Of a stretch of DNA of 19,220 nt, positions 9,827-18,593 are shown piece by piece (within the stretch, counting starts at the first letter, position 1; each line of letters begins with the position of its first letter). Source of the DNA: Hyphochytrium catenoides (taxonomy: Eukaryota; Sar; Hyphochytriomycetes; Hyphochytriales; Hyphochytriaceae); NCBI GenBank assembly GCA_900088475.1, contig FLMG01001848.1, forward strand, positions 1-19,220, given 5' to 3'. The position numbers were made by a program, and so were the translations under genes. Below the pieces are notes generated by a model. It made no database searches. It worked only from the letters and a program-made list of their open reading frames with translations, and was not told the origin of the DNA.

Positions 9827-10972
9827 GAACGGTGGAGTAGGAGCGAGCGAGACTTAAATTAATTTGAGAGGACTCTCCAATAGGTGTAGAAAGGAAAACT
9901 CGGAAAAGCCCAAGGGTTAGAACAAGAAGTACTAAGACAAATAGGACATGGAAGAATGTCCCAGATACAGTGATGAAAGATGCAAGAGCTTATAGGCTAC
10001 GCATTAGCCGCCGAAGCGATAGAGAGACCAAGCGAGGTTTGACTTAGCGCTAACTACGAGAGACCCCCAGAAATAGGCCAAGAATGAGAGGGAGTAAATG
10101 AAAGAATTAGTGGAGTGCATGAAGGAGGAGGCAAAGAAGAAAGACACAGAGACAGAGACAGAGATACCGTGAGAGAGAAAGGGACATCTTGAGAAAGAGA
10201 AACCATTGGTGAGAGCTGATGAGGCGAAAGTGCGAGGTCCGATATAGCTCTCATGAGAGGGGAGAAAGAGAGAAAGAAGATCGCAAGAGTGTAAGCCAGA
10301 AAGAGACAGCAGCAAATAAGTGAGACAAAAGGAAGGAATGGGAGGCAAGGAGAGAGGAAAAGGGCAAAGACGACAAAGAGAGGCGGAGACAGGGTGAAAT
10401 GATGGGAGGTTAGTCCAGCGAGATAAGAGAGGACGCTACATCAAGGCTGAAGAAAGACTGCAGAAGAAATCTCTCTCTTCTCTCTCTTACCTATGCATGT
10501 ACATGTACATCTCCATCTTGTGCCTCTCTTTCTGCTTCTGCCGTACCTCGTTGCTGTCTGTCCCGTTTTGACTAGACCTCAAGTTTCCGGTCTTCATCTC
10601 TGTTAAACTCTTTTTCTCAATGAACAGCGCTTCCTTTTCAATGTTGGGTCATGAGAGTTGGACCCTCATTTTCTCTACCTTTACTCCACCTAAAAACAAT
10701 CTCCCTGAGCGGGCAGTCGGGTTGTGACATGACCTCTCGTTCTTGGCTCTATGTCATTCTACCAGACACAGAGCTAAGTTAGGCATAATATGCAATTGAT
10801 GCTATTTTGAAAGTGGTATTGACGAGAATAGGGGAAGGGGCATGTCTGACGAGGAATGGAATCGGAGAGTTTTGAGCGGAACAACAAGAGCGAGCCTGCA
10901 AGAAGAGGAAAACGGGAGGAGAGCGCCAGCGAGAAACAAAGAGGGAGAAGAGAAAAGTGAGAGAGGGTGTGT

Positions 10973-10974
<2 letters not shown>

Positions 10975-11025
<51 letters not shown>
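10975..11025. repeat. (GA)~25 microsatellite
   Basis: An uninterrupted GA dinucleotide run following GTGTCT and ending in GAAACAGACGAGCAG. The same site in copy B (17785-17795) carries only about five GA units between the same flanks, so the run expanded in A or contracted in B. Confidence 0.95.
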
Positions 11026-11028
<3 letters not shown>

Positions 11029-11312
11029 GACGAGCAGAAAGAGAGACGATGGAGAGAGAAATGAAAAGACAAATTTGAAAGATACATCTACTAATGGAGA
11101 ACGTAACAACAGGGAGAGGAGAGAGCGGAAGAAAGAGAACCAAGAAAAGACCTGCTACAGGAGAAAGAGTACAAAGAAGGGCAGATGTGGTGTGATGAGA
11201 AAGAAACGAAGAAGAGAGACGTACGGCTCCATGGATCTCTAATGTCTTGCTGCTGTCAACTGCAGTGGCCCTAGTCCTGATCTTCTGGGCTGATCTTTGG
11301 TCCCAGGCCTTG

Positions 11313-12285
11313 GCAGGGAGGAGAGGGTTTCGGGGCCAGAATTCATAGAGAGAAGTAGCAGTAGGGTCAGTTTGGCTTTATATTCCATAAGCCGCACATG
11401 ATGAAGACAGAAAAAAATAGCGAAAACTTAGAGAATGGCGAAGCGGACGATTCTGTCGTCTCTTGTCCTCCTTCCTTCATTCTGGCCCTCTCTCAGCAGC
11501 CTCTGTTACAATCTGTACCAATATTCTTTATGCGACCGGTCAAACACTCCAAAAGCGAAAGAAGAAATGAGGAGAAAGACTGGAAAGAAGAGCAGCAATG
11601 ATTATCGCAGAGGAGGTATAAACTAAGAAGTAGATACACTGTGGTGGAAAGCATCCTCGTCGGTTAACAACAAATGAGCAGGATCATGCAAAGCATCGTT
11701 GTCGTGGCTGGTCCACGACGGATAGCAAGAGGTACCTATAAGGCGGGCTGCGAGGTAGGTCCTTCCGCCCGCTGCTGGGTGACCTGAGCATAAGAAGCTG
11801 ATGAATTCAATAGATAAGTCAGGAAAACTCCATCGGATCCTTTTTGCCCCTTTCTCCCTCCTTCGTTCTCTCATCTTCTCTCTTTCGTGTTGGTCCCCTG
11901 TTCCTTGTTCCCGCCTGAGTCACTCTGTTGCGGTGGCGGAGAGTTCATAACGATCAGCTTCAATAGAATAGATGGAATAGCAGGAAAGAATCGACAGCCA
12001 ATCAGCAGAATTCTTTTATTGATTGGTTGTTTTTCTCCAACGGTGGTCAAGCGCTACCTGCTCTGATCTGCAATCGCTTTTTCTACTTGCGCTACTTCTC
12101 TAGGTCCCCTATGATGTCCTAGCAGTCCGCACCGACCGTATCTGTAGAGTAGTGCTATCCTCCTCCTCGCACACGCCTCGCTCTATGCTAGAATATTATC
12201 CGTACTAATATGGCACTACTTTCTTTCTCGTCCTTCTCCACTCTTTTCTCTTCTGAATGTGCCACATCAACTCACTTCGTGCTTT
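11313..12285. other. Unassigned stretch between copy A and the transporter
   Basis: No gene is recognised. Short frames such as 11435-11626 (+, ATG start, 63 codons) and 11623-11874 (-) have normal composition but no family signature. The minus-strand 3' flank of the transporter (12285 to about 11900) shows no clear polyadenylation signal. The sequence is mixed composition and not obviously repetitive. Confidence 0.35.
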
Positions 12286-13928
12286 CTATCGCTGATGCGT
12301 TCGATCTACCTTCAGAGGATCCTCTAATAAAAGTATATCGTCGAGGGCGCTACTGACCACCGGACCGATAAAGCGTGCCAGAAAGTTAACCGACGTCTGC
12401 CAGCCGAGAGCGATGCCTTCGGTTCCAGACGAAACAAGCAACATATAAAAAGAATAACCCAATGCCTTGGAGAGGGCAAAGTCTATTGCAAGAGGGCAGA
12501 GAGCACAAAAGAGGAGCACAAACATAGGCAAGGAAGAGCCAAGGGGGGTACAGGTCGATCAACAAGCCCATTCCCGAGCACTAGAAGAATGACGGCTATT
12601 AGGTAGACGTGACGCTGATAGCGTTCAGGCTTGGATAGCGGTTTCGCAAGTGGAGGTAAGCGCCGAAGACTAGGGCGCAAACACAGCAGACCCACAGTGA
12701 AGAAAATTGTTCCCTCCGACTTCCCATCGGTACATATGGCAAGTAGAAGGGACAATAACTGTCTCAAAGGCTGCCCAGATGCTACGGGGCTGTGAAAGAC
12801 AGAGAGAGCATCACGTATAATCCCCTTGACCCTTTCTACTCGCAGCCAACCACGGTATCCAGCAGCGCTGTTCAAAGTCAATTCCAGTTAAGGAAGACTC
12901 ACGACCTGATTGTCTCCGTGGTGGCGTATCTCCATTTTCAGAACTTCTCAAGAAGAGAGAGAAACCAGAGCAAGAAAAAGAATACCGATGAAGAAGTAGA
13001 GAGAGAGGGGACGCTTCCTTCTGTCAACAGGGAAGAAGAAAGAGGAAGAGGAGAGAGATCCTTCTCGACGATGTGTCTTCCGTGTCTCTCTGTCTCCGAG
13101 GAGAGACCCTCTAATAGACGGACTTCTGCTTACTCGCTGTCTTTCATGCCCTCGTCTTCAAAGTTCCATATATTTGTCTCTTTCTCTCTCTCTTTCCGGG
13201 ACCTTTCTCATAGATAACAGCTCCAGCTGCGCTTACCATTGCTTGCCCCATAGCAATAAGATATGGAAAAGAAAATTGGTCCTTTAGTACTGGACCGACA
13301 GAGAACTCTACGCTTGACACGAGACCGAGAGACCAGGGTCACGAAAGCTCTGACAAAGACCATCACTTCATCCTTGTCGATAGCAGGACGGAGTAATTGT
13401 CGCTCGCTAGAACACTGTTGGTTGCTCCCTACCCCGATGATAGCCCTCGCACCAATGATGACAACGGTGACTCCTGCAGGAAGGCTTTTGTTCACCACAC
13501 GGGCCATGACGTAAAAGAGGGCATTGCCTAGCATGGGACAGAAGAGGGAGAAGGACGCAGAGAATAGCTTGGCCCTCTGGTACCACCATGCATCCAAGTG
13601 GAGGACTGGCTACGACGGCAGCCGTTAGGGGTATACTCCAACGACCATATCGATATTGATGGACGAGGACGAACCTTCTTTCCCCTCTACATTCGATCTG
13701 CATCCATGGCCGATTCGCAGCTCATCGGAGGAAGGAAGACGAGGAGTAAGGTTGATTGACAGCGTCTATATAGAGAGGAACAAAGGGCATGACCAGCGAG
13801 TACATCAGGGTGGTGCTCAGAAAGGTCTGGAGATAGAGGATGGCTTGCGACATAATCCCTTTTCCGTCTAATAGAGAACCATCTGGCTCTCCCGTGCGCT
13901 GATTTCTCTGTCCAGGCCCATGAGGCAT
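12286..13928 (-). pseudogene. MFS transporter, MFSD8/SPX-MFS-like, frame-broken
   Basis: Family features occur in the right order on the minus strand but in changing frames. 13928-13722: ATG, a ~27-residue polar N-terminus, then a first membrane helix ending YSLVMPFVPLYIDAV. 13631-13581: PLTAAVVASPPLGCMV, the helix 2 to motif A region. 13567-13418: a helix with MLGNALFYVMA and another ending IIGARAIIGVGSN, as in the family's GR..GxG stretch. 13372-13331 then 13326-13205: VMVFVRAFVTL and SVEFSVGPVL with a following helix. 12780-12721: FETVIVPSTCHMYRW. 12713-12678 and 12608-12561: further helices. 12531-12286: ALSKALG..GTEGIALGWQTS..FLARFIGP, typical of the last helices, then stop. The span suits a ~500-residue, 12-helix protein. 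At least six frame changes and several stops intervene. Family members are polytopic membrane transporters, often of lysosomes or vacuoles; substrate here is unknown. Introns could explain some breaks (GTAAGC at about 13234; TTTCACAG at about 12790), but not all; decay or sequencing indels are the alternatives. Confidence 0.7.
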
Positions 13929-14069
13929 TATGAGGACGATTCACCCATTCTGCTCTTGCTTCTTTTCTCTTTCACTTTTGCTACTCTTGGTCCTTTTCTC
14001 TTGCACTTTTTGTGAGTCTCTCCACACGTGTCAGCCTGACGTTTCAGAGTTAGTGACTATGTTTTTTTC

Positions 14070-14352
14070 CTAGTAATAGAAGAGGTTACATAGTCTGGTC
14101 CCCTATTCCTCTTACTACCCTCACTATTTTTCTGCAACCCTCTTTTTTTTCTCGCCGGGTACTTTCTTCTTCTTTTTTCTCTCTCCTCTGACCTCTCTCT
14201 CTCCCTGTCCTCTCCCACTCGCTCGCTATCCTCGTGTCTCGCTCTCGCGCTCCCTCTTTCTCTCTCTCTCCCCTCTCTCTTCTTTATTTTCTCTCTATCC
14301 CTCTCACTCCCCATCTTTCTCTCAATTTCTCTTCCTCCTTCGCTCTCAACAG
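14070..14352 (+). repeat. Pyrimidine-rich repeat block, copy 1
   Basis: Begins CTAGTAATAGAAGAG, passes through GTCTGGTCCCC (14092), a CTCGC.G.GTAC segment (14151-14162), TGTCTCGCTCTCGCGCTCCC (14235-14254) and a long CT-rich tract, and ends TCAACAG (14346-14352). The second copy at 18594-18897 has the same start, order and end, and the flanks of the two copies differ. Two readings are possible. With the preceding TGTT (14060), TGTT...AACA resembles an LTR. With GTAATA...TTTC/CT tract...CAACAG it resembles a spliceosomal intron with a polypyrimidine tract and AG acceptor. Immediately after it the truncated copia frame begins. Confidence 0.8.
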
Positions 14353-14373
14353 AGAGAGGAGAGAGCGAGAGAG

Positions 14374-15220
14374 GTCAAGGTCTCTCAGCGTGGCTACATT
14401 GAAAGTCTACTCAGGAGGTTTGGAATGCAAGACTGCAAGCCAGCGCATACTCCTCTATGTCTCTCTGGCATAGACAATCTCTTTCTGACTTCACCGCTTT
14501 CGGAAGAAGGTTTGCGAGAGAAATACATGGCGGCCTTAGGCTCGGTGATGTATGCGATGTTGGGTACAAGACCTGATATTGCTTACGCGGTGGGCTTAGG
14601 GGGGAGATTTTCCTCCAAGCCTACGATGGCTCATTGGACAGCCATGAAACGTCTCCTGCAGTATCTCAAGGCCAGTGCGCACTACAGCCTTCGTATAGCA
14701 GGGAGCAATCATCTGAAGGATCCCTCTTTTCTAATCTTGTTGGGTTTACGGACGCTGACTGGGCAGGTGACAAATGGGACTGGAAGAGCACTTCTGGTTA
14801 TGTCTTTTTCTATGGTGGCGCAGCTGTGACATGGAAGTCAAAAAAGCAGGCGACTGTGGCTCTTTCGAGCACCGAAGCGGAGTACATGGCCTTTCTGAAG
14901 CCGCGAAGGAGGCGGTATGGCTACGTCAGCTGCTAAAGGACCTTGGAGCGGAAGACTCAGTTGCCACGGTACTCTATGAGGGTAACATGGGCTCAATCTT
15001 TCTGAGCAGCCATCCGGTTGGCCACCAGCGTACCAAGCATATAGAGGTTCGATGTCACTTTGTTTGCCACAAGGTGGAAGAAGGGGAACTAAAAATCACT
15101 CACCTGGGGACAGAAGCGATGATAGCGGATGTATTGACTAAGGCTCTGCCCAGAGACAAGCACTCGCGGTTTGCCCAAGCAATGTTGGGAGACTTCGCCG
15201 CCTACTCTAGTGCAACATAG
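14374..15220 (+). pseudogene. Ty1/copia pol 3' end: RT C-terminus plus RNase H, truncated and frameshifted
   Basis: Homology starts at VKVSQRGYIESLLRRFGM (14374-14427), continues with DCKPAHTPL, LGSVMYAMLGTRPDIAYAV and HWTAMKRLLQYL, the characteristic reverse-transcriptase tail of Ty1/copia elements, then shifts frame near 14700-14740 into the RNase H domain: DADWAGD (first catalytic Asp at 14751-14753), STSGYVFF, and ALSSTEAEYMA (catalytic Glu at 14874-14876). It shifts again near 14889-14897 into LSEAAKEAVWLRQLL, YEGNMGS, HQRTKHIEVRCHF and ADVLTKALP, ending at TAG 15218-15220. In the family the YEGN segment is normally a (Y/C)(E/C)DN motif; here GGT at 14981-14983 encodes Gly where the Asp is expected. 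Gag, protease, integrase and the RT palm with YxDD are absent: the 5' side joins GA-rich sequence and the pyrimidine block directly. The element is therefore non-functional. Confidence 0.93.
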
Positions 15221-15236
15221 TTTGAACGAGTGCGAG

Positions 15237-15771
15237 TGTTGCGAGAGTGAGCGTCACGACTATGTGATAGTGGTAGGAGTTTTGGTGCTGAACTTATTGC
15301 AGCAGCATCTCTTGGGCATATGTGGCTGCAAGCTATGGAGCTGAACTTATTGCAGCATCATCGTGGACACGTTAAGGGAACCGGCTTGCTGCCGGACGAA
15401 GTGGACGATGGGAGATAGGTTCTTTAGCGCACTTTCTATCTTATCATCCTGCTCTCTTCTTGTCTCTCTCTTTGTGAAGGACTTCTTATTGAGGAGTTCA
15501 GTGATGAGCTTAGATAGGCATTTGTTAGTGAAGCTTCGTGGTGTAGCTAGAGCTATCGGTTAAGAGCACTAGCTAACAAACTAATCATTCATCAAGTTCC
15601 AGAAGAAAGCACTCAGCTACATTTGCTGCGTTGCTTTCTCTCAACTGAAGTGACATTAGCTCTTTACCAGTACAAGGTGTCTTTGCCTAAACTATCTAAT
15701 CAGGTAAGTGCAACTCCCTCTGCTTTCTTAGTGCCTTCCTTCTAGCTAGTAGCCTTGCCTATATTGCAACA
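15237..15771 (+). mobile_element. Candidate copia 3' LTR (535 bp)
   Basis: Sixteen bases after the pol stop codon, TGTTGC (15237-15242) begins a stretch ending GCAACA (15766-15771). The six terminal bases are exact inverted repeats and obey the TG...CA rule for LTRs. The position, right after the RNase H stop and a short purine-biased segment (GAACGAGTGCGAG, 15224-15236) that could serve as a weak polypurine tract, is what copia elements show. No matching 5' LTR is in the window, consistent with the missing 5' part of the element. The right end is chosen from the terminal match and is not confirmed by a second copy or a target-site duplication. Confidence 0.55.
15287..15357. repeat. Internal 18-bp direct repeat within the LTR
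   Basis: GCTGAACTTATTGCAGCA occurs at 15287-15304 and again at 15340-15357, 53 bases apart, with CATC following both after one or two bases. It looks like a local duplication inside the candidate LTR. Confidence 0.9.
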
Positions 15772-15958
15772 GTCCGGGTGAGATCTTAACCATGATGACA
15801 GGATACCTTAGCCTAAGGTCCTCTGTTAAAGAAGTACACAGAAACCTCTGCTTGCGACAATAGTTACAATTACTTGTCGTCCGGCGGGTCCGAAGGAGTA
15901 TGTAGTTTATTGCTTATTTCTTCATCGGGTAGTGGCTTAGGACAAAGCTACTACTTAT

Positions 15959-16001
15959 CCGCCTGGGTCAGGAGCCTCCTTCCGCATGATCCAGCAGGCG
16001 G
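15959..16001. other. Conserved imperfect hairpin near 5' end of copy B
   Basis: CCGCCTGGGTC (15959-15969) and GATCCAGCAGGCGG (15988-16001) form the same imperfect stem as in copy A. The loop is ~18 bases and contains CCTCCTTCCGCAT. Both arms survive while other positions in the two copies have changed. Confidence 0.5.
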
Positions 16002-16745
16002 CAAGGCAGGTGATGAGATGGCAGAGTTCGTTGGACGCTCCTCTTCATTGTAGCGGAAATAGCCGAATGAGGCTAATGAAGATTATGAGTCGAGCAGACC
16101 TCCATAGACTAATGGTCCTTGAGTACTATAAAGCCTAAGTATGTAAAGCTATGAAGTTGATATGCAAGAGAGAAATCAGAGAGAGAGACACTCAAAGTAA
16201 ATCAGCGAACAGCTCAGAGAGCGTTAGAATACGTTGAATCGTCACCAAAAGGGATCCATCGTGTCAGACAAGAGGATCGGCAATAAGTTGGTGGTCAGAA
16301 GGAAGAGAAGAAGTAAGTCGGATAAGAGCAAATCTCTAGAGGAAAGACCGCCAGAAGAAAGTAGGGCAAGGAATCAACGAGAAGAGTATGCCGTGCCGTA
16401 GAGACCCAAAAAAAGAAGGCTCTCAATAGAAAGGCCCTCAAGCGCCTGTTTGAACCCCAGCTAGAGGCTTATACATCTTTGTGCTTTTGTCAAGATATGC
16501 GTGTCAGCAGAAGGAAACCCTTACGGGAGAAGGAGGGAGAACAGCTGAAGAGAGAGTAATGAGTACGGCCAGCCCAGGACAGGCAAAAAGCTATAACCAA
16601 GAAGAAAAAGGAGAAGTCAGGAAGAGTCAGGTCTGGGAAAGCTTACGTAAAACGAGACAGTTGTGAGCCATTATCTACGACAATAAGTGAGGGTGTCGCC
16701 AAGACGGCGAAATGAAGGATATGGGAGCGGGCTCGCAGAAGCCGG

Positions 16746-16754
16746 TATATAAGG
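16746..16754 (+). promoter_or_regulatory. TATA-box-like TATATAAGG in copy B
   Basis: A consensus-like TATATAA preceded by GGAGCGGGCTCGCAGAAGCCGG. It is the best match among the three repeat copies. It may mark a polymerase II start for the repeat, but no transcript or product can be inferred from sequence alone. Confidence 0.25.
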
Positions 16755-18089
16755 AGAACGGCGGAGTAGGAGCTCGACGTAGATTAATGGAAGAGGACTG
16801 CCCAAGAGGTGTAGAAAGGAAAAACTCGGAAAAGCGCAAGGGTTAGAACAAGAAGCAGTAAGACAAGTAGGACATGGACGGATTTCCCAGAAACAATGAA
16901 AGATGCAAGAGCTTATAGGCTATGCATTAGCCGCCGAAACGATAGAAAGACCAAGCGAGGTTTGACGTAGCGCTTACTACGAGAGACCACCAGAAATACA
17001 GCAAGAACGAGAGGGAGCAAATGAAGAAACCAGCGAAGTGCATTGAAGGAGGAGGCACAGCAGTAGACAGAGACAGAGACACCATGAGAGATACAGGGAC
17101 ATCTTGAGAAAGAGAGATAATTGGTGAGAGCTGATGAGGCGAAAGTGCGAGGTTCGATATAGCTCTCATGAGAGAGGAAAAAGAGAGAAAAATAATCACA
17201 AGAGTGTAAGCCAGAACAGGAGACAGCAGCAAATAAGTGAGACAAAAGGAATGAAGGGGAAGCAAGGAGAGAGGAAGAGTGAAAAGGCGACAGAGAGAGA
17301 CGGAGACAGGGTGAAAAGGATGAGAGGTTAGTCAAGCGGAGATAAGAGAGGACGCTACATCAAGGCTGAAGAAAGAATGCAGAAGGAATATCTCTCTTCT
17401 CTCTTTCTCTTACGTATGCACGTATATCTCCATCTTATGCTTCTCTTTCTGCTCCTGCCATACTTCGTTGCCGTCTGTTCCGTTTTGACTAGACCTCAAT
17501 TTCTTCGGTCTTGATCTCTATGTCACTCTACCGTGGAAAAGCACAGAGCTAACTTAAGCATTTTATGCGTTCGATACTATTTTGAAAGTGGTATTGAGAG
17601 AAAACCAGCGAGGGGAAAAGAATAGAGGAGAGGGCATGGCTGACCAGGAATGGAATCGGACAGTTTGAGCGGAAAACAAGAGCACGCCTGCAAGAAGAGG
17701 AAAAGGGGAGGAAAGAGGAAAAGGGGAGGAGAGCGCCAGCGAGAACAAAAGAGGGAGAAGAGAAAAGTGGGAGAGAGTTTGTCTGAGAGAGAGACAAACA
17801 GACGAGCAGAAACAGAGACGACGGAGAGAGAGATGAAAAGACAGGGTTGAAAGAGACATCTACTAATAGAGAACGTAACAACAGGAAGAGGAGAGAGAGG
17901 GAGAAATAGAAGCTGCAAGAGACCTGCTACATGAGAAAGAGTAAAAAGAAGGGCAGATGTGGTGCGAGAGAGAAATGAAGAAGAGAGAAGTGCGGCTCCA
18001 TCGCTTCTTGGATCTATAACGTCGTGCTGCTGTCAACCGCAGTGGCCTTAGTCCTGATCCTTCAAGTTGATCTTTGGTCCCAGGCCTTG

Positions 18090-18540
18090 AAGAGTAGCGA
18101 GAGCAGTGAGGCGACGAGAGGAGAGAGAAGAGGAGCAAGAGCAGAGAGGCGAGAGCAGCAAATGAATGAGCAAAGCAGTGAGGCGGCTGGAGCAGCAAGT
18201 GGAGGAGCGAAAGCAGTGAGGCGGCAGGAGAACCAACACAGAAGAGGAGCGAAAGCGGTGACGCGAGAGGAGAGGAAGAAGAGCGAGAGCTGTGAGGCGA
18301 GGGGAGCAGCAAGAAGAGTAGCAAGACCAGTGAGCCGAGAGGAGCAGCAAGGCGAGAAACAAAAGCAGTGAGGTGGCAGGGGAAGCAACCCAAGAAGAGA
18401 AGCGAAAGCAGTGACGCGAGAGGATAGGTAGAGTAGCAAGAGCAGTGAGGCCAGAGGAGCAGCAAGTGGAGGAGCGAAAGGCAGCGAGGCGGCAGCAGAA
18501 CCAAAATAAGAAGAGGAGCTGCTGGACTGGGAGGAAGGAG
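18090..18540. repeat. ~38-bp-period minisatellite, about 11 degenerate units
   Basis: Units of about 34-44 bases are marked by GCAGTGAGGCG-like cores near 18103, 18175, 18210, 18253, 18287, 18328, 18363, 18407, 18441 and 18482, alternating with AGCAGCAAG.GGAGGAGCGAAAG. A higher-order pair (core GTGAGGCGGCAGG followed by GTGACGCGAGAGG) recurs near 18213/18256 and 18367/18410. The array begins right where repeat B ends. Because the unit is free of stop codons in several frames, it creates long open frames (up to 239 codons, minus, rich in Leu/Ser/Pro) that I regard as artefacts. Confidence 0.85.
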
Positions 18541-18593
18541 CAGCCAGGGGGAACTATCAAACGTGGTCAGACAGTATTGCAAGCTTTTGTTCT

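Larger units (their letters stand above)
8906..11312 (+). repeat. Long dispersed purine-rich repeat, copy A
   Basis: Copy A starts at TGTCGTCCG (8906) and can be followed co-linearly with copy B to CAGGCCTTG (11304-11312); sequence before and after differs between the two copies, so both ends look defined. Shared segments include GTCGAGCAGA (9120), TTGAGTACTATAAAGCCTAAGT (9151), ATCAACGAGAAGAGTATGCC (9426), AGAGGCTTA, TATAAGGAGAACGG (9819), GCATTAGCCGCCGAA (10000), CTCTCATGAGAG (10248-10259) and ACGCTACATCAAGGCTGAAG (10433). The 2.4-kb copy has no retrotransposon protein frame; all its open frames are serine/leucine readings of GA repeats. It could be a non-autonomous element, a very long LTR, or a large satellite or segmental unit. 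Confidence 0.85.
15875..18089 (+). repeat. Long dispersed purine-rich repeat, copy B
   Basis: Copy B starts TGTCGTCCG at 15875, 103 bases after the candidate LTR, and ends CAGGCCTTG at 18081-18089. It is co-linear with copy A throughout, with scattered substitutions and small indels. It lacks a ~150-bp piece present in A (about 10602-10750) and in C: here TTGATCTCT (17511-17519) joins directly to ATGTCACTCTACC. Its GA run at 17785-17795 is short compared with A. A TATATAAGG string at 16746-16754 and the CTCTCATGAGAG palindrome at 17163-17174 sit at the same places as in A. No protein frame is conserved between copies beyond readings of the repeat itself. Confidence 0.88.

Noticed and set aside
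10248-10259. CTCTCATGAGAG 12-base palindrome (also 17163-17174) considered as an operator-like site
   Set aside because: Present because the repeat copies are homologous; in GA/CT-rich DNA a palindrome around CATG is easily formed, and nothing else suggests a binding site.
10004-10348. Minus-strand frame in copy A (114 codons) with a similar frame in copy B (16927-17265), which looked like a conserved hydrophobic protein
   Set aside because: Similarity follows from DNA homology of the repeat. Frames shift between the copies, the start in A is TTG rather than ATG, and the composition is that of CT-repeat translation. Copy C has no equivalent.
10774-11242. Several long Ser/Leu-rich minus frames and an Arg/Glu-rich plus frame
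   Set aside because: All are readings of the (GA)n run and adjoining GA-rich DNA; three minus frames are open at once.
8906-18089. Copies A and B considered as the two LTRs of one 9.2-kb element with copia inside
   Set aside because: The copia pol has its own better LTR candidate directly after its stop, the sequence between A and the copia fragment holds an unrelated transporter on the other strand, and a third copy (C) lies outside. Copy B is also separated from the copia end by ~650 bases.
17863-18582. 239-codon minus-strand open frame rich in Leu, Ser and Pro
   Set aside because: It is the translation of the ~38-bp minisatellite; two other minus frames and one plus frame over the same DNA are also long and open.
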